From assembly GCF_002115825.1 (NCBI RefSeq), contig NZ_JFJZ01000032.1, forward strand, positions 1-54,356: 54,356 nucleotides of DNA. Reading direction: 5' to 3'. Position 1 is the first letter of the stretch, and the number at the start of each line of letters is the position of its first letter. This stretch comes from Thalassospira sp. MCCC 1A01428. Lineage in GTDB: Bacteria > Pseudomonadota > Alphaproteobacteria > Rhodospirillales > Thalassospiraceae. Both the position numbers and the translations under genes were made by a program. Positions 26,199-35,166 of this stretch are shown here, piece after piece. The notes under the pieces are model-generated. The model did not search any database, was not told where the DNA came from, and saw only the letters and a list, made by a program, of their open reading frames with translations.

Positions 26199-27128
26199 CT
26201 ACCCCATCATCAGGGCGCGCACATGGGCAACGACCGACGAAGCCAGCGACGGCAAATCATATCCGCCCTCCAGAATCGACACAACCCGGTTATCACAGCA
26301 CTGGCTTGCCACCGCCAGAAGCTGTTCTGTCATCCAGGAAAAATCGTTTTCAACCAATGACAGCCCCGCCAGCGGGTCGTTCCGGTGGGCATCAAACCCG
26401 GCCGAAATAATCAGCAATTCGGGGTTAAACCCGGTCAGACCAGGCAAAACATAATCGTGAAAAGCTGTTTTCATTGCCTCTGTGCCGGCCCCTGCGGGCA
26501 ACGCCACATTTAATATATTGTTGGCGCAACCACGGTCTGCCGGGTCGCCCGTGCCGGGGTAAAGCGGCCATTGATGGGTTGAACAATAAAACAGGTCCGG
26601 GTCGTTATAAAAAAGATCCTGTGTGCCATTGCCGTGGTGAACATCAAAATCCATCACCGCGACCCGTTTGATGCCGTATTTTTCACGCGCGTAATGGGCG
26701 GCAATCGCAGCATTATTAAACAGGCAGAATCCCATTGCCCGTTCGTATTCGGCATGGTGACCAGGCGGGCGCACCCCGACAAAGGCATTACGTTCATGCC
26801 CTTCCATCACCGCATCTACCGCAACACAACACCCGCCAGCGGCCCGCAATGCCGCTTCGCCAGATGCGGGCGATATATAGGTATCACCATCAAGCGACAC
26901 GGCCCCGTTCGCCGGAATACGGGAAAACACACCATCAACATAGGCCGGGTCATGCACCCGTTTCACCAGATCAATATCTGCGCGAACAGCTTCCTCGCGA
27001 TGCAAAAACATAAATTCCTCGCCCTCAAGCACGCGCTGAATCACGCGCAGGCGGTCTGGCTGCTCCGGGTGGCCGGGGCCGGGGTCATGCTCAATACAGG
27101 TACGATGCGTGACAAACAGTGTCGCCAT
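26199..27128 (-). CDS. Histone deacetylase-family deacetylase
   Basis: 309 aa zinc-dependent class II HDAC-like amidohydrolase, probably acting on acetylated polyamines, lysines or other small acetyl-amides. Motifs: HDPGPGHPEQPDRL near the N-terminus, RPPGHHAEYERAMGFCLFNN with the catalytic histidine pair, VAVMDFDVHHGNGTQDLFY with the zinc ligands Asp and His, and LIISAGFDAHRNDPLAG with the third ligand. It stands upstream of xseB on the same strand, a gene order widely seen in alphaproteobacteria. Substrate not determinable. Confidence 0.92.
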   Translation of the reverse strand: MATLFVTHRTCIEHDPGPGHPEQPDRLRVIQRVLEGEEFMFLHREEAVRADIDLVKRVHDPAYVDGVFSRIPANGAVSLDGDTYISPASGEAALRAAGGCCVAVDAVMEGHERNAFVGVRPPGHHAEYERAMGFCLFNNAAIAAHYAREKYGIKRVAVMDFDVHHGNGTQDLFYNDPDLFYCSTHQWPLYPGTGDPADRGCANNILNVALPAGAGTEAMKTAFHDYVLPGLTGFNPELLIISAGFDAHRNDPLAGLSLVENDFSWMTEQLLAVASQCCDNRVVSILEGGYDLPSLASSVVAHVRALMMG

Positions 27129-27611
27129 TGCCGTCTGTTACCTCCCTTTTTTTGTTTTGCAGCCTGTTGCTGGCCGACGCCACCCTGCCCCTGGTTACGC
27201 GCCATGTCGGGGCTGACCTGTGCCACATCCATGTAACGCTACGTAACACTTGGCTTGACGCAAAGAAGAATCGGCGGCAGATTTGGCAATCATTGCGTCG
27301 TTCGATGCAACCTGCCTTGGCATAGATCATTACGCCAGCCAAAATAACCTCGACCAAAGTTGAATTTTGACAGTTTTCGCAAATTTCCCATAAAATACTG
27401 CGAATACTCGAAATCTCCAGATATAACCTGTCCATAAAGGTGAAAAGCAATACTTTAGAACAGCATTTTCGGCGCGTACGGGATTGCTCTTGCCGCCATA
27501 AGTCTATAAAACGCCAAGGTTGTGAAAAAATGAGCATAGTCTCATCTGTGATAGCGGGGTAAACTATCATACTTTCGCAACCGGGAGTAAATCCGGGATG
27601 AAGTGAGGCAA
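27129..27611. other. 483-bp intergenic region with a structured RNA candidate
   Basis: No supported coding sequence. It separates the minus-strand HDAC gene from the plus-strand ArsR gene, so it should carry both promoters. The right end holds a compact three-stem inverted-repeat structure (27518-27582). A shorter inverted repeat TTCGCA...TGCGAA is seen near 27375-27405. An overlapping 159-codon frame on the minus strand (27091-27570) was judged spurious. Confidence 0.55.
27518..27582 (+). ncRNA. Candidate three-way-junction leader RNA before ArsR gene
   Basis: Outer stem GGTTGTGAAA (27518-27527) with TTTCGCAACC (27573-27582), 10 bp with one G-U. Inside are two perfect stems: ATGAG/CTCAT (27530-27534 with 27541-27545) and TGATAG/CTATCA (27549-27554 with 27564-27569). 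The layout is a classic three-way junction with 2-3-nt joints, ending 29 nt before the regulator ATG. It does not match a riboswitch class I can name. It could be a ligand-sensing leader, or the DNA repeats could be operators. Confidence 0.45.
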
Positions 27612-27929
27612 ATGGAAATAAAAGAATTAGAACAACAAGCCGAACGGGCGAGTGGACTATTAAAAGCCATGAGCAACCAAAGCAGGCTGATGATATTATG
27701 CCAATTGCATACTGGCGAGAGATCGGTTGGCGAACTGGAACGGATTATCGGGCTTAGTCAGTCTGCGCTGTCCCAGCACCTTGCCAGATTGCGGCGTGAC
27801 CATCTGGTCAAAACCCGCCGAGAAGCACAGACGATCTTCTATTCCCTGCATGGAGACGAGGCCATTCGCGTTATCACGACGTTATATGACCTTTATTGCC
27901 GCGACGATCAGGACACCGTTGTGGCTTAA
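27612..27929 (+). CDS. ArsR-family regulator of the SqrR/BigR persulfide-sensing type
   Basis: 105 aa from the ATG at 27612; a GTG at 27603 would add three residues. The winged HTH includes MSNQSRLMILCQLHTGERSV, LERIIGLSQSALSQHLARLR and KTRREAQTIFYSL. Two cysteines, C30 in LMILC and C96 in YDLYC, are 66 residues apart, the same spacing as the redox pair C41/C107 of SqrR and C42/C108 of BigR. Those repressors form a tetrasulfide link on exposure to sulfane sulfur and then release DNA. Metal-site motifs of ArsR/SmtB are absent. It has no sulfur-oxidation neighbour here, so its target is elsewhere or is itself. Confidence 0.88.
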   Translation: MEIKELEQQAERASGLLKAMSNQSRLMILCQLHTGERSVGELERIIGLSQSALSQHLARLRRDHLVKTRREAQTIFYSLHGDEAIRVITTLYDLYCRDDQDTVVA

Positions 27930-27956
27930 TCCACTGCATTTAAAATATGCTTTCTC

Positions 27957-27999
27957 AAAAATGGCCTGCCGCGACAATTTTCCGGCAGGCCATTTTTTA
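27957..27999. terminator. Bidirectional terminator between ArsR and EipB genes
   Basis: AAAAATGGCCTGCCG (27957-27971) and CGGCAGGCCATTTTT (27983-27997), 15 bp perfect, with T-runs on both strands. It serves the plus-strand regulator and the minus-strand eipB gene. Confidence 0.92.
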
Positions 28000-28058
28000 T
28001 CTGTTATGCAATCCAGGTTAAACCGACAACATCGCGAACCAAAGATATCAAAATAAGA

Positions 28059-28901
28059 TCAGTCACATTGCGGGGCAGGCAATTCACGCACCCGGATCAA
28101 ATCGCCCTTAAGCTTGAAATCACCGTAATTTTGCACCAGCCCCTGGGCCACACCGTTTTTACCGTAATCAATAGACATTTCATAAGCAGGCCGGTCATCA
28201 TCGCTATCGACCGGGAAAAACGCCATGCTAATCCGATGAAACGGTTTATCAGCAATATGATTTTCATCCCTGGCCTTGTTATCGGCCTTCTTTGCGCCCG
28301 AAACCACGGCAGATATCTGATAGGTTGGCGTATCGCCCCCGCCATCAAAAACCCGGTCGCTGGCAAAGGCATCGCCATCTAGCGCGTGCTGTAATAATTT
28401 GATGGAATGCTGGGTCGGAAACAGGGTTTCAACCGGCAGCTCCTCGGTTATATCGACCGGCTTTTCATAATGCACAACAACCTTGTCGTCCTGGCGTTCA
28501 GCATTACCGTTAATCTCGTCGGTCAAATATCCATCCTGAAAATCACGCACCCGAAACCGGTAATGTTTCGCGGCGAAATCCTCCCACTGCGTCATGCTAT
28601 AGGATGAATTAATCGCGCCGCCTTGCGGGCCTTGCAAAATCAGCGAATTGCGTAATTCCGAAATCCAGCCGTCACACACCTTTTCAAACCGAAAACCAAA
28701 GGCCCCGCGCGCCGCAATAACCGAGCTGTTGGCACTGGTGGAAACCAGGCGCAACCGATATTCTGCCACGTGCGACACCAAACCGTTTGCCGCCGGAGAA
28801 GGCCCTGCCTGCGCACTGCATCCCGCCAACGCAGCACCAAATACCACCGTCAGCGCAATTGTCATCTGACGGCCTGCTGCTTTTCGCAATTTTTTTGGCA
28901 A
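28059..28901 (-). CDS. EipB-family (DUF1849) envelope integrity lipoprotein
   Basis: 280 aa from a TTG at 28901, chosen because GGAG lies seven bases upstream and the start is two bases past the upstream stop. An ATG at 28937 would overlap the upstream gene. The N-terminus is a lipoprotein signal (TIALTVVFGAALAGC). The body VAEYRLRLVSTSANSSVIAA, GFRFEKVCDGWISE, EDFAAKHYRFRVRDFQDG and FPTQHSIKLLQHAL matches DUF1849, the EipB family. EipB is a beta-spiral periplasmic protein needed for cell envelope integrity in Brucella. EipB itself is a soluble periplasmic protein, so a lipobox (LAGC) here is a variation. Confidence 0.8.
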   Translation of the reverse strand: MPKKLRKAAGRQMTIALTVVFGAALAGCSAQAGPSPAANGLVSHVAEYRLRLVSTSANSSVIAARGAFGFRFEKVCDGWISELRNSLILQGPQGGAINSSYSMTQWEDFAAKHYRFRVRDFQDGYLTDEINGNAERQDDKVVVHYEKPVDITEELPVETLFPTQHSIKLLQHALDGDAFASDRVFDGGGDTPTYQISAVVSGAKKADNKARDENHIADKPFHRISMAFFPVDSDDDRPAYEMSIDYGKNGVAQGLVQNYGDFKLKGDLIRVRELPAPQCD

Positions 28902-28903
28902 AT

Positions 28904-29974
28904 CTATTCTCCGCTGTCCACGACACTTACGATCCATGAATCCTTGATGCCATTTTTGGCAGTAACAAGGCGCAGATCATTTGCACGCGACATATCCATT
29001 GGACCTACTGCAATTCTAAGATAAGGCGTACCCTCTACTGTCGCAGGAATCAATTGCGGATGATATTCCGCATACTGATTCAGGGCGATTTGCGCCCGCC
29101 TGTTGCTGGTAAAGCTTCCCAGAACCACATATTTACCCGCAGCCGCTTTCCCGGCAACACGATCTGGCGTTACTTTCTCAAGCGCATCCCGCCCGGATGC
29201 CTGACGCGCATCGTCTTTACCAGCATCCTTTCCTGTAATAATCCTGCCTTTGGCGGCCGTTTTTACCGGTGTGGCAACAGGTGACGGTGGCAGGGCAGAT
29301 TTTTGCTGTGCACTGGTCTTTTTAACCCCGGCAGGTTCGGGCATTGTTTGCGGCGCGCTGCTGCTGCTATCAGCATTCCCGTCAACACCGTCGTCCTGCC
29401 CACTCGCATCATGCTCCGGGCCGGTTTTGGCAACGCTTGCGCCATCGCCCACTGGCGCTGTCATCCCCCCGTCCGCGCCGGGAATATCGGCTTTGGCATT
29501 ACCTGAAGGATCATTGCTGTCGCCCGTGTCCACCTTGTCACCCAACAGGTTTTTAGGTTGATCAAGCTGGCTTGCGGCCGGGGGAACGGCGACAATCACC
29601 ATGTCAGCCGAATTCTGATAGGGATGAAGGCTGGCATAACGCCCCGGCTGGCTCCAGTCCTCTTTCGGGGCATTTACGGCATAAATTGTTGTGCTGGCCC
29701 CTGACAACTGGTCCGCAACGGATCGTCTGTCGCGCGCAGCAAAACCCGATGCCGCGTCAGACCCCACCTTGCAATCGCCATTACCAAACAGCGACGCCTG
29801 GGTATCACATCCCTGCCCGGCAACCAGCGCACGCTGATTTTCGGCAACGGTGCGCCCCGTCGTCACATAGCTGATCAGATCATCCGCCATTTTCGATAAT
29901 GTCGTGCCATCCCCTGACCCGCCACATGCGCTCAGAAACAGAGGGGCTGTTGCTGCTATCAGGAACCTTTTCAC
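28904..29974 (-). CDS. SPOR-domain lipoprotein
   Basis: 356 aa from a GTG at 29974 with GGGAG seven bases upstream; a longer frame to 30223 crosses the aspS terminator and is rejected. The signal KRFLIAATAPLFLSAC is a lipoprotein signal. The middle (~residues 150-270) is a low-complexity region rich in Asp, Ser, Pro, Gly and Ala. The last ~75 residues form a SPOR domain (GKYVVLGSFTSNRRAQIALN, then TPYLRIAVGPMDMSRANDL). SPOR domains bind denuded septal peptidoglycan, so a role at the division site is likely. It shares a transcript with the EipB gene 2 bp downstream. Confidence 0.85.
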   Translation of the reverse strand: MKRFLIAATAPLFLSACGGSGDGTTLSKMADDLISYVTTGRTVAENQRALVAGQGCDTQASLFGNGDCKVGSDAASGFAARDRRSVADQLSGASTTIYAVNAPKEDWSQPGRYASLHPYQNSADMVIVAVPPAASQLDQPKNLLGDKVDTGDSNDPSGNAKADIPGADGGMTAPVGDGASVAKTGPEHDASGQDDGVDGNADSSSSAPQTMPEPAGVKKTSAQQKSALPPSPVATPVKTAAKGRIITGKDAGKDDARQASGRDALEKVTPDRVAGKAAAGKYVVLGSFTSNRRAQIALNQYAEYHPQLIPATVEGTPYLRIAVGPMDMSRANDLRLVTAKNGIKDSWIVSVVDSGE

Positions 29975-30062
29975 GGTCCGTCTCCCATCGATAAAACCGT
30001 CTTCATCCAATTTTGACGCACAGCACCTTAATATAAGGGTAACACCGGTTGCAAATTCGCAA

Positions 30063-30099
30063 CAAAAAAGAGCGATCAGCCCCGCCGATCGCTCTTTTT
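30063..30099. terminator. Bidirectional terminator between aspS and SPOR gene
   Basis: AAAAAAGAGCGATC (30063-30076) and GATCGCTCTTTTTT (30086-30099), 14-bp perfect stem with a 9-nt loop. On the minus strand it follows the aspS stop at 30141. Confidence 0.92.
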
Positions 30100-30140
30100 T
30101 CAAATTAATGCCATCACAATGGCCATCGCAAAGACCAAAA

Positions 30141-31928
30141 TCAGTCTTTTTTGGCCTTCGGCGGCAACTGAACCCGCAAATGCAGTTCCTTGAGCTGGCG
30201 ATCATCAACCACTGAAGGTGCATTCATCATCAAATCCTGTGCCTGCTGGTTCAGCGGGAAGGCAATGACTTCGCGAATGTTCGGTTCATCGGCCAGCAGC
30301 ATGACGATACGGTCAACACCCGGGGCCGAACCACCGTGCGGCGGGGCGCCAAATTTAAACGCGTTCAACATGCCACCAAAGCGGTCTTCGACCACGTCCT
30401 TGCCGTAACCGGCAATTTCAAACGCCTTGTACATGATGTCCGGGCGGTGGTTACGAATAGCCCCCGATGACAGCTCGATACCGTTACAAACGATGTCATA
30501 CTGCCATGCTTTAATATCAAGCGGGTTCATGTTTTCAAGCGCGTCAAGCCCGCCCTGCGGCATCGAGAACGGGTTGTGGCTGAACTCGATCTTGCCATCG
30601 TCGTCTTCCTCGAACATCGGGAAGTCAACAATCCAGCAGAACTTGAACATGCCTTCTTCGCGCAGACCAAGGTCATTGCAAATTTTTTCGCGCGATTTAC
30701 CGGCAAACTTGGCAGCCGCCAGCGGCTTGTCACACGCAAAGAAAACCGCATCGCCATTGGCAACGCCGGTGGTTTCCTTGATCAGGGCAATACGTTCGGC
30801 GTCCAGGTTTTTGGCAATCGGGCCTTTGGCATCACCGTTTTCATCATAAACGATGTAGCCAAGGCCAGCGGCCCCTTCGTCACGCGCCCAGGCGTTAAGC
30901 TTGTCAAAGAAGCTGCGCGGGCGACCGGCAGCACCGGTTGCCGGAATGGCGCGCACCACCGATCCTGTTTCGATATTTTTGGCAAAAATGCCAAAATTCG
31001 ACCCGCGGAAGGCTTCGGTCACATCGGAAATAACCAGCGGATTGCGCAGGTCGGGCTTGTCCGATCCGTATTTCGCCATCGATTCATCAAACGGAATGCG
31101 CGGAAACGGATAATCGGTAACGGTGCGGCCACCGCCAAATTCGACAAAAATCTCGTGCAGCACCGGCTCGATCGCGGCAAAGACATCTTCCTGGGTGGCA
31201 AACGCCATTTCGAAGTCAAGCTGATAGAACTCGCCCGGCGACCGGTCGGCACGGGCATCTTCATCGCGAAAACACGGTGCGATCTGGAAGTATTTATCAA
31301 AGCCCGAAACCATCAACAGCTGTTTAAACTGCTGGGGTGCCTGCGGCAGGGCATAAAACTTGCCCGGATGGGTGCGTGACGGCACAAGGAAGTCGCGCGC
31401 GCCTTCCGGCGAGGACGCGGTGAGGATCGGCGTCTGGATTTCAAGGAAACCCTGCGCGGTCATTTTCTGACGCATCGCCGAAATCACCTGAGAGCGCAGC
31501 ACGATGTTTTTGTGAACACTGTCGCGGCGCAAATCAAGGTAACGGTGACGCAGGCGAACTTCTTCGCCATATTCAACATCGCCAAATACCGGCATCGGCA
31601 AAACATCGGCCGAGGACTGAACGGTGATTTCCGATGCATAAACCTCGATCTCGCCGGTTGGCAGGTTCGGGTTGATGGTTTCGGCAGTCCGCTTAACGAC
31701 TTTGCCGTCAACCGTGATCACGCTTTCGGCGCGTGATTTTTCCAGAACCGCAAAAAGCGGGCTGGAAATGTCGATCACGACCTGGGTGATACCATAATGA
31801 TCGCGCAAATCGACAAACAGAAGGTTGCCGTGGTCGCGTTTGCGGTGAATCCAGCCTGAAAGGCGGATTTGGGCATCGGCGTCGGAAACGCGAAGCGCAT
31901 TGCAATTATGTGAGCGATAAGGATGCAT
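30141..31928 (-). CDS. aspS: Aspartyl-tRNA synthetase
   Basis: 595 aa, normal for bacterial AspRS. The start [20 protein letters not shown] at 31928 follows GGAAAGACC. The OB-fold anticodon domain ([24 protein letters not shown]) is followed by the class II catalytic core with [20 protein letters not shown], motif 2 [19 protein letters not shown] and motif 3 [14 protein letters not shown], plus the bacterial GAD insertion. It charges tRNA-Asp, and in species lacking AsnRS also tRNA-Asn. A terminator follows. An alphaproteobacterial block usually includes this gene with ppk/ppx/rnd. Confidence 0.97.
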   Translation of the reverse strand: MHPYRSHNCNALRVSDADAQIRLSGWIHRKRDHGNLLFVDLRDHYGITQVVIDISSPLFAVLEKSRAESVITVDGKVVKRTAETINPNLPTGEIEVYASEITVQSSADVLPMPVFGDVEYGEEVRLRHRYLDLRRDSVHKNIVLRSQVISAMRQKMTAQGFLEIQTPILTASSPEGARDFLVPSRTHPGKFYALPQAPQQFKQLLMVSGFDKYFQIAPCFRDEDARADRSPGEFYQLDFEMAFATQEDVFAAIEPVLHEIFVEFGGGRTVTDYPFPRIPFDESMAKYGSDKPDLRNPLVISDVTEAFRGSNFGIFAKNIETGSVVRAIPATGAAGRPRSFFDKLNAWARDEGAAGLGYIVYDENGDAKGPIAKNLDAERIALIKETTGVANGDAVFFACDKPLAAAKFAGKSREKICNDLGLREEGMFKFCWIVDFPMFEEDDDGKIEFSHNPFSMPQGGLDALENMNPLDIKAWQYDIVCNGIELSSGAIRNHRPDIMYKAFEIAGYGKDVVEDRFGGMLNAFKFGAPPHGGSAPGVDRIVMLLADEPNIREVIAFPLNQQAQDLMMNAPSVVDDRQLKELHLRVQLPPKAKKD

Positions 31929-32057
31929 GGTCTTTCCAGGTTTCGTTATATTTTGGGCCGCGAATTGGCCGCAAAGGTGCATGGCTGACCGGCGCTGTCA
32001 AACAAAAAACGCTCAAAATCAAACCTTGCGCCACCAAACGCGCAACAAACAGGGGCG

Positions 32058-32072
32058 GATCACGGCGTGATC
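32058..32072. repeat. Perfect 15-bp palindrome between aspS and sixA
   Basis: GATCACG-G-CGTGATC, just downstream of the sixA stop (minus strand) and upstream of aspS. There is no adjacent T-run, so it is probably not a terminator. It could be a binding site. Confidence 0.4.
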
Positions 32073-32134
32073 GTGCCGGGCATTGCCGCGCATATATGAA
32101 TTTGTTCGTATAAAACGCTTCTCGCCTGCCCGCG

Positions 32135-32713
32135 TCAAGTATCGGCAGACCCGCTATCACCATCGGACGAAATATTGTCTGTTACACTGGCGATATCAGC
32201 CTGCAAATCGCGAACTTTTACAAACCGCGCCAGCCGCCCCTGCCCCCAGCCCACGTCGCCCCAGGCATCAACATCAAATTCAAACTGGCACAGGGCACAG
32301 GTCGGGTATTTGGCCGCCATATCGTCGCGCAGTCCGTTTTCATCGGCACCGGCAAGCTGCATGGCAAAACTTTCCAGCCCCGGATTATGCCCCACCATCA
32401 ATACGGTTGCGGCCTCGTCATGGGTTTGATGCAGGCATTTTAACAATGCGGTTTCGGTCGCCATATACATGTCGCGCGCGTAAATCACCTTGGCCTCATT
32501 GGCAAAGCTGCGCCCTAACAAACCAACCGTTTGCACCGTGCGTTGTGCGGTTGAACACCACACCAGGTCAGGGATCAGGTTTTGTTTGTATAAAAACCGC
32601 CCCATCACCGGTGCGGCCTTTTCCCCGCGCGCATTCAGGTCGCGGTCATGGTCGGCCCTTCCCGGATCAGCCCAGCTTGATTTGGCATGGCGCAATAACA
32701 ACAGGGTCTTCAT
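32135..32713 (-). CDS. SixA-like histidine phosphatase
   Basis: 192 aa from the ATG at 32713. The N-terminal RHG-like motif LLLLRHAKSSWADP supplies the catalytic histidine, and VGHNPGLESFAMQLAG gives the second active-site histidine. SixA proteins dephosphorylate phosphohistidine signalling domains (ArcB, NPr in E. coli). NARGEKAAPVMGRFL is the usual SixA helix. The family is typically ~160 aa; this one has a longer tail (VTDNISSDGDSGSADT). It sits divergent from ppk across a 279-bp gap. Confidence 0.88.
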   Translation of the reverse strand: MKTLLLLRHAKSSWADPGRADHDRDLNARGEKAAPVMGRFLYKQNLIPDLVWCSTAQRTVQTVGLLGRSFANEAKVIYARDMYMATETALLKCLHQTHDEAATVLMVGHNPGLESFAMQLAGADENGLRDDMAAKYPTCALCQFEFDVDAWGDVGWGQGRLARFVKVRDLQADIASVTDNISSDGDSGSADT

Positions 32714-32794
32714 AAACAAGCGGCTCGTTTGTGATGGGTCAATGTTATAAGGCACAGAAATGCCATAACAGGCGCATCGGTTCCACGTAAAAAA

Positions 32795-32812
32795 CTGACA
32801 TATAACTGTAGG
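32795..32812 (+). promoter_or_regulatory. Partial Pho-box-like repeat upstream of ppk
   Basis: CTGACAT, a 4-bp spacer and CTGTAGG, at 11-bp spacing as in PhoB boxes (CTGTCAT-N4-CTGTCAT). The match is 10 of 14 informative positions. It lies about 180 bp before the ppk start. Weak as a sequence match but in the right place. Confidence 0.35.
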
Positions 32813-32992
32813 ATTTTCTGCGCGCGTTATTGGCTATTCTGCCACGTCGACTCACATATCACGCCATCAGGGGCATATTCTTTTTCCGGGTTACAAATTG
32901 CAGTTTAACAAACAGTTATCGTATACTCGCGATCGAAAGACATGGTGGCGTCTTAATTCCAGTACCACATGGCTCATGGCAGGAGACATTGC

Positions 32993-35143
32993 GTGACACA
33001 CGCTGCGGCAATTCAATCAAGTGCAATCACCACTGATTCGGAAAAGCGCTTTATCAATCGCGAACTTTCCTGGCTGGCCTTTAATGGCCGCGTTCTGGAA
33101 GAAGCACAGAATCCAAATCATCCGTTGCTTGAACGGTTGCGCTTTTTGTCGATTTCGGCCAGCAATCTGGACGAATTTTACATGGTGCGTGTGGCTGGTC
33201 TGGTCGGTCAGGTCCGCGCCGGCATGACCAATATCAGCCAGGACGGATTAAGCCCGAACGAACAGCTGCGCGCCATTACCTATGATGCCAACCAGGTGTT
33301 ACAGGACCAGCAACGCATCTGGCAAAAACTGCGCGGTGATATGCACCAGCTGGGCATTTCCGTGATCGAACCCGATGATTTAACCCAGACCGACCATAAA
33401 TGGCTGGACGGGTATTTCATGCGCGAAATTTTCCCCACATTAACGCCGCTGGCAATTGATCCGTCGCACCCGTTTCCGTTTATTCCCAATCTGGGTTTTG
33501 CCATCGTCATGCAATTGTTTGACCCCTCTGACGGGCACAATATGCGCGGGCTTATTCCCATGCCGCCCAAAATAGGCCGCTTTTTGCGCCTGCCGGGCAA
33601 AACCGAACGTTATTTGCCGCTGGAACAAGCGGTTTTGATGTATCTGGGCAAACTGTTTCCCGGGTTTGATCTGATCGAACATGGCCTGTTTCGCGTTATT
33701 CGCGATTCGGATGTGGAAATCGAGGAAGAAGCCGAAGATCTGGTGCGCGTGTTTAAAACCGCGCTTAAACGCCGCCGTCGTGGCAGCATCATCCGGCTTA
33801 AGGTCAATGCCTCGATCCCGGAAGATCTTTTGAATTTCGTGATCGACGAACTTCATGTCGCCCCGGAAGAAGTTGTTAAAGTTGACGGGCTGTTGGGCGT
33901 GGTTGACGTTAAACAGCTGATTGATTCCGACCTGCATCACGATTTGCTGTTCCCGCCCTATGCCGCGCGTTACCCCGAACGGGTGCGCGATTTTGGCGGT
34001 GACTGTTTTGCCGCCATTGGCAAAAAGGACCTGGTGGTTCACCACCCGTTTGAAGATTTCGACGTGGTGGTTCAGTTCCTGCTGCAAGCCGCGCGCGACC
34101 CCGAAGTGGTTGCCATCAAGCAAACCCTGTATCGCACATCGGAAAACAGCCCGATTGTGAAGGCCCTGATTGCGGCAGCCGAAGCTGGCAAATCGGTGAC
34201 CGCGATGGTCGAACTAAAAGCCCGCTTTGATGAAGAAGCCAACCTGCGCTGGGCGGCCGACCTTGAACGGGCCGGATGCCAGGTGGTTTATGGTTTCCTT
34301 GAATGGAAAACCCACGCCAAAATTTCACTGGTGGTGCGCCGCGAAACCCACGGGCTTCGTACCTATTGCCATTTTGGCACAGGCAACTACCACCCGATCA
34401 CGGCAAAATTCTATACCGACATTTCGTTCTTTTCGTGCGACCCGGCCCTGGGCCGCGATGCCGGTGCCATTTTCAATTTCATGACAGGGTACGCCACCCC
34501 GCGTTCGCTTGAAAAAATTGCCATTGCCCCGCACACCATGCGCCCCAGCCTGATCGCCAATATCGAAAAAGAAATTGAAAACGCACAAGCTGGTAAACCG
34601 TCGGGCATCTGGACGAAAATGAACAGTCTGGTGGACCCGGTTGTGATTGATGCGCTGTATCGTGCCTCGCAGGCCGGGGTGCAAATTGATCTGGTTGTGC
34701 GGGGCATTTGCTGTTTGCGCCCCGGTGTACCGGGCCTGTCGGAAAATATTCGGGTTAAATCCATCGTTGGCCGGTTTTTGGAACATTCGCGCATTGTGGT
34801 GTTTGCCAATGGCGCAAAACTGCCATCGCGCAAAGCCAAGGCGTTTATTTCCTCGGCCGACTGGATGCCGCGCAACCTTAATCGCCGGGTCGAATGTCTG
34901 GTGCCAATTGAAAACCCCACTTGCCATCGCCAGATCATCGAACAAATCATGATTGCGAATTTGAAAGACACCGCGCAAAGCTGGTATCTACAACCAGATG
35001 GTTCCTATGAACGTTGTGAAGCGGGCAAGGATGCGTTTTCGGCCAACGATTATTTCATGACCAACCCGTCCCTTTCGGGCCGGGGCAGTGCCCTTGACGA
35101 AGACAGCGTGTCTTCGGTGCCGGTTCTGGTCCTCGACGAATAG
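32993..35143 (+). CDS. ppk: Polyphosphate kinase 1
   Basis: 716 aa from a GTG at 32993 preceded by AGGAGA; an ATG eight codons upstream lacks a site. Ppk1 makes polyphosphate from ATP reversibly. The N-terminal domain begins [20 protein letters not shown] and [20 protein letters not shown]. The autophosphorylated histidine lies in [14 protein letters not shown] (~residue 439), with [20 protein letters not shown] as the following catalytic loop. [14 protein letters not shown] marks the C-terminal domain. ppx follows 23 bp later, so the two share a transcript. Confidence 0.97.
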   Translation: MTHAAAIQSSAITTDSEKRFINRELSWLAFNGRVLEEAQNPNHPLLERLRFLSISASNLDEFYMVRVAGLVGQVRAGMTNISQDGLSPNEQLRAITYDANQVLQDQQRIWQKLRGDMHQLGISVIEPDDLTQTDHKWLDGYFMREIFPTLTPLAIDPSHPFPFIPNLGFAIVMQLFDPSDGHNMRGLIPMPPKIGRFLRLPGKTERYLPLEQAVLMYLGKLFPGFDLIEHGLFRVIRDSDVEIEEEAEDLVRVFKTALKRRRRGSIIRLKVNASIPEDLLNFVIDELHVAPEEVVKVDGLLGVVDVKQLIDSDLHHDLLFPPYAARYPERVRDFGGDCFAAIGKKDLVVHHPFEDFDVVVQFLLQAARDPEVVAIKQTLYRTSENSPIVKALIAAAEAGKSVTAMVELKARFDEEANLRWAADLERAGCQVVYGFLEWKTHAKISLVVRRETHGLRTYCHFGTGNYHPITAKFYTDISFFSCDPALGRDAGAIFNFMTGYATPRSLEKIAIAPHTMRPSLIANIEKEIENAQAGKPSGIWTKMNSLVDPVVIDALYRASQAGVQIDLVVRGICCLRPGVPGLSENIRVKSIVGRFLEHSRIVVFANGAKLPSRKAKAFISSADWMPRNLNRRVECLVPIENPTCHRQIIEQIMIANLKDTAQSWYLQPDGSYERCEAGKDAFSANDYFMTNPSLSGRGSALDEDSVSSVPVLVLDE

Positions 35144-35166
35144 AATAACCAGGTACATTCAGACAT

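Noticed and set aside
27091..27570. 159-codon frame on the minus strand
   Set aside because: It overlaps the start of the HDAC gene and the structured leader, has no ribosome site and its composition is not protein-like (many Arg/Cys, no recognisable domain).
30576..31379. 267-codon plus-strand frame inside aspS
   Set aside because: Antisense shadow of aspS, which has all class II synthetase motifs on the minus strand.
33440..34123. 227-codon minus-strand frame inside ppk
   Set aside because: Shadow of ppk; no independent support.
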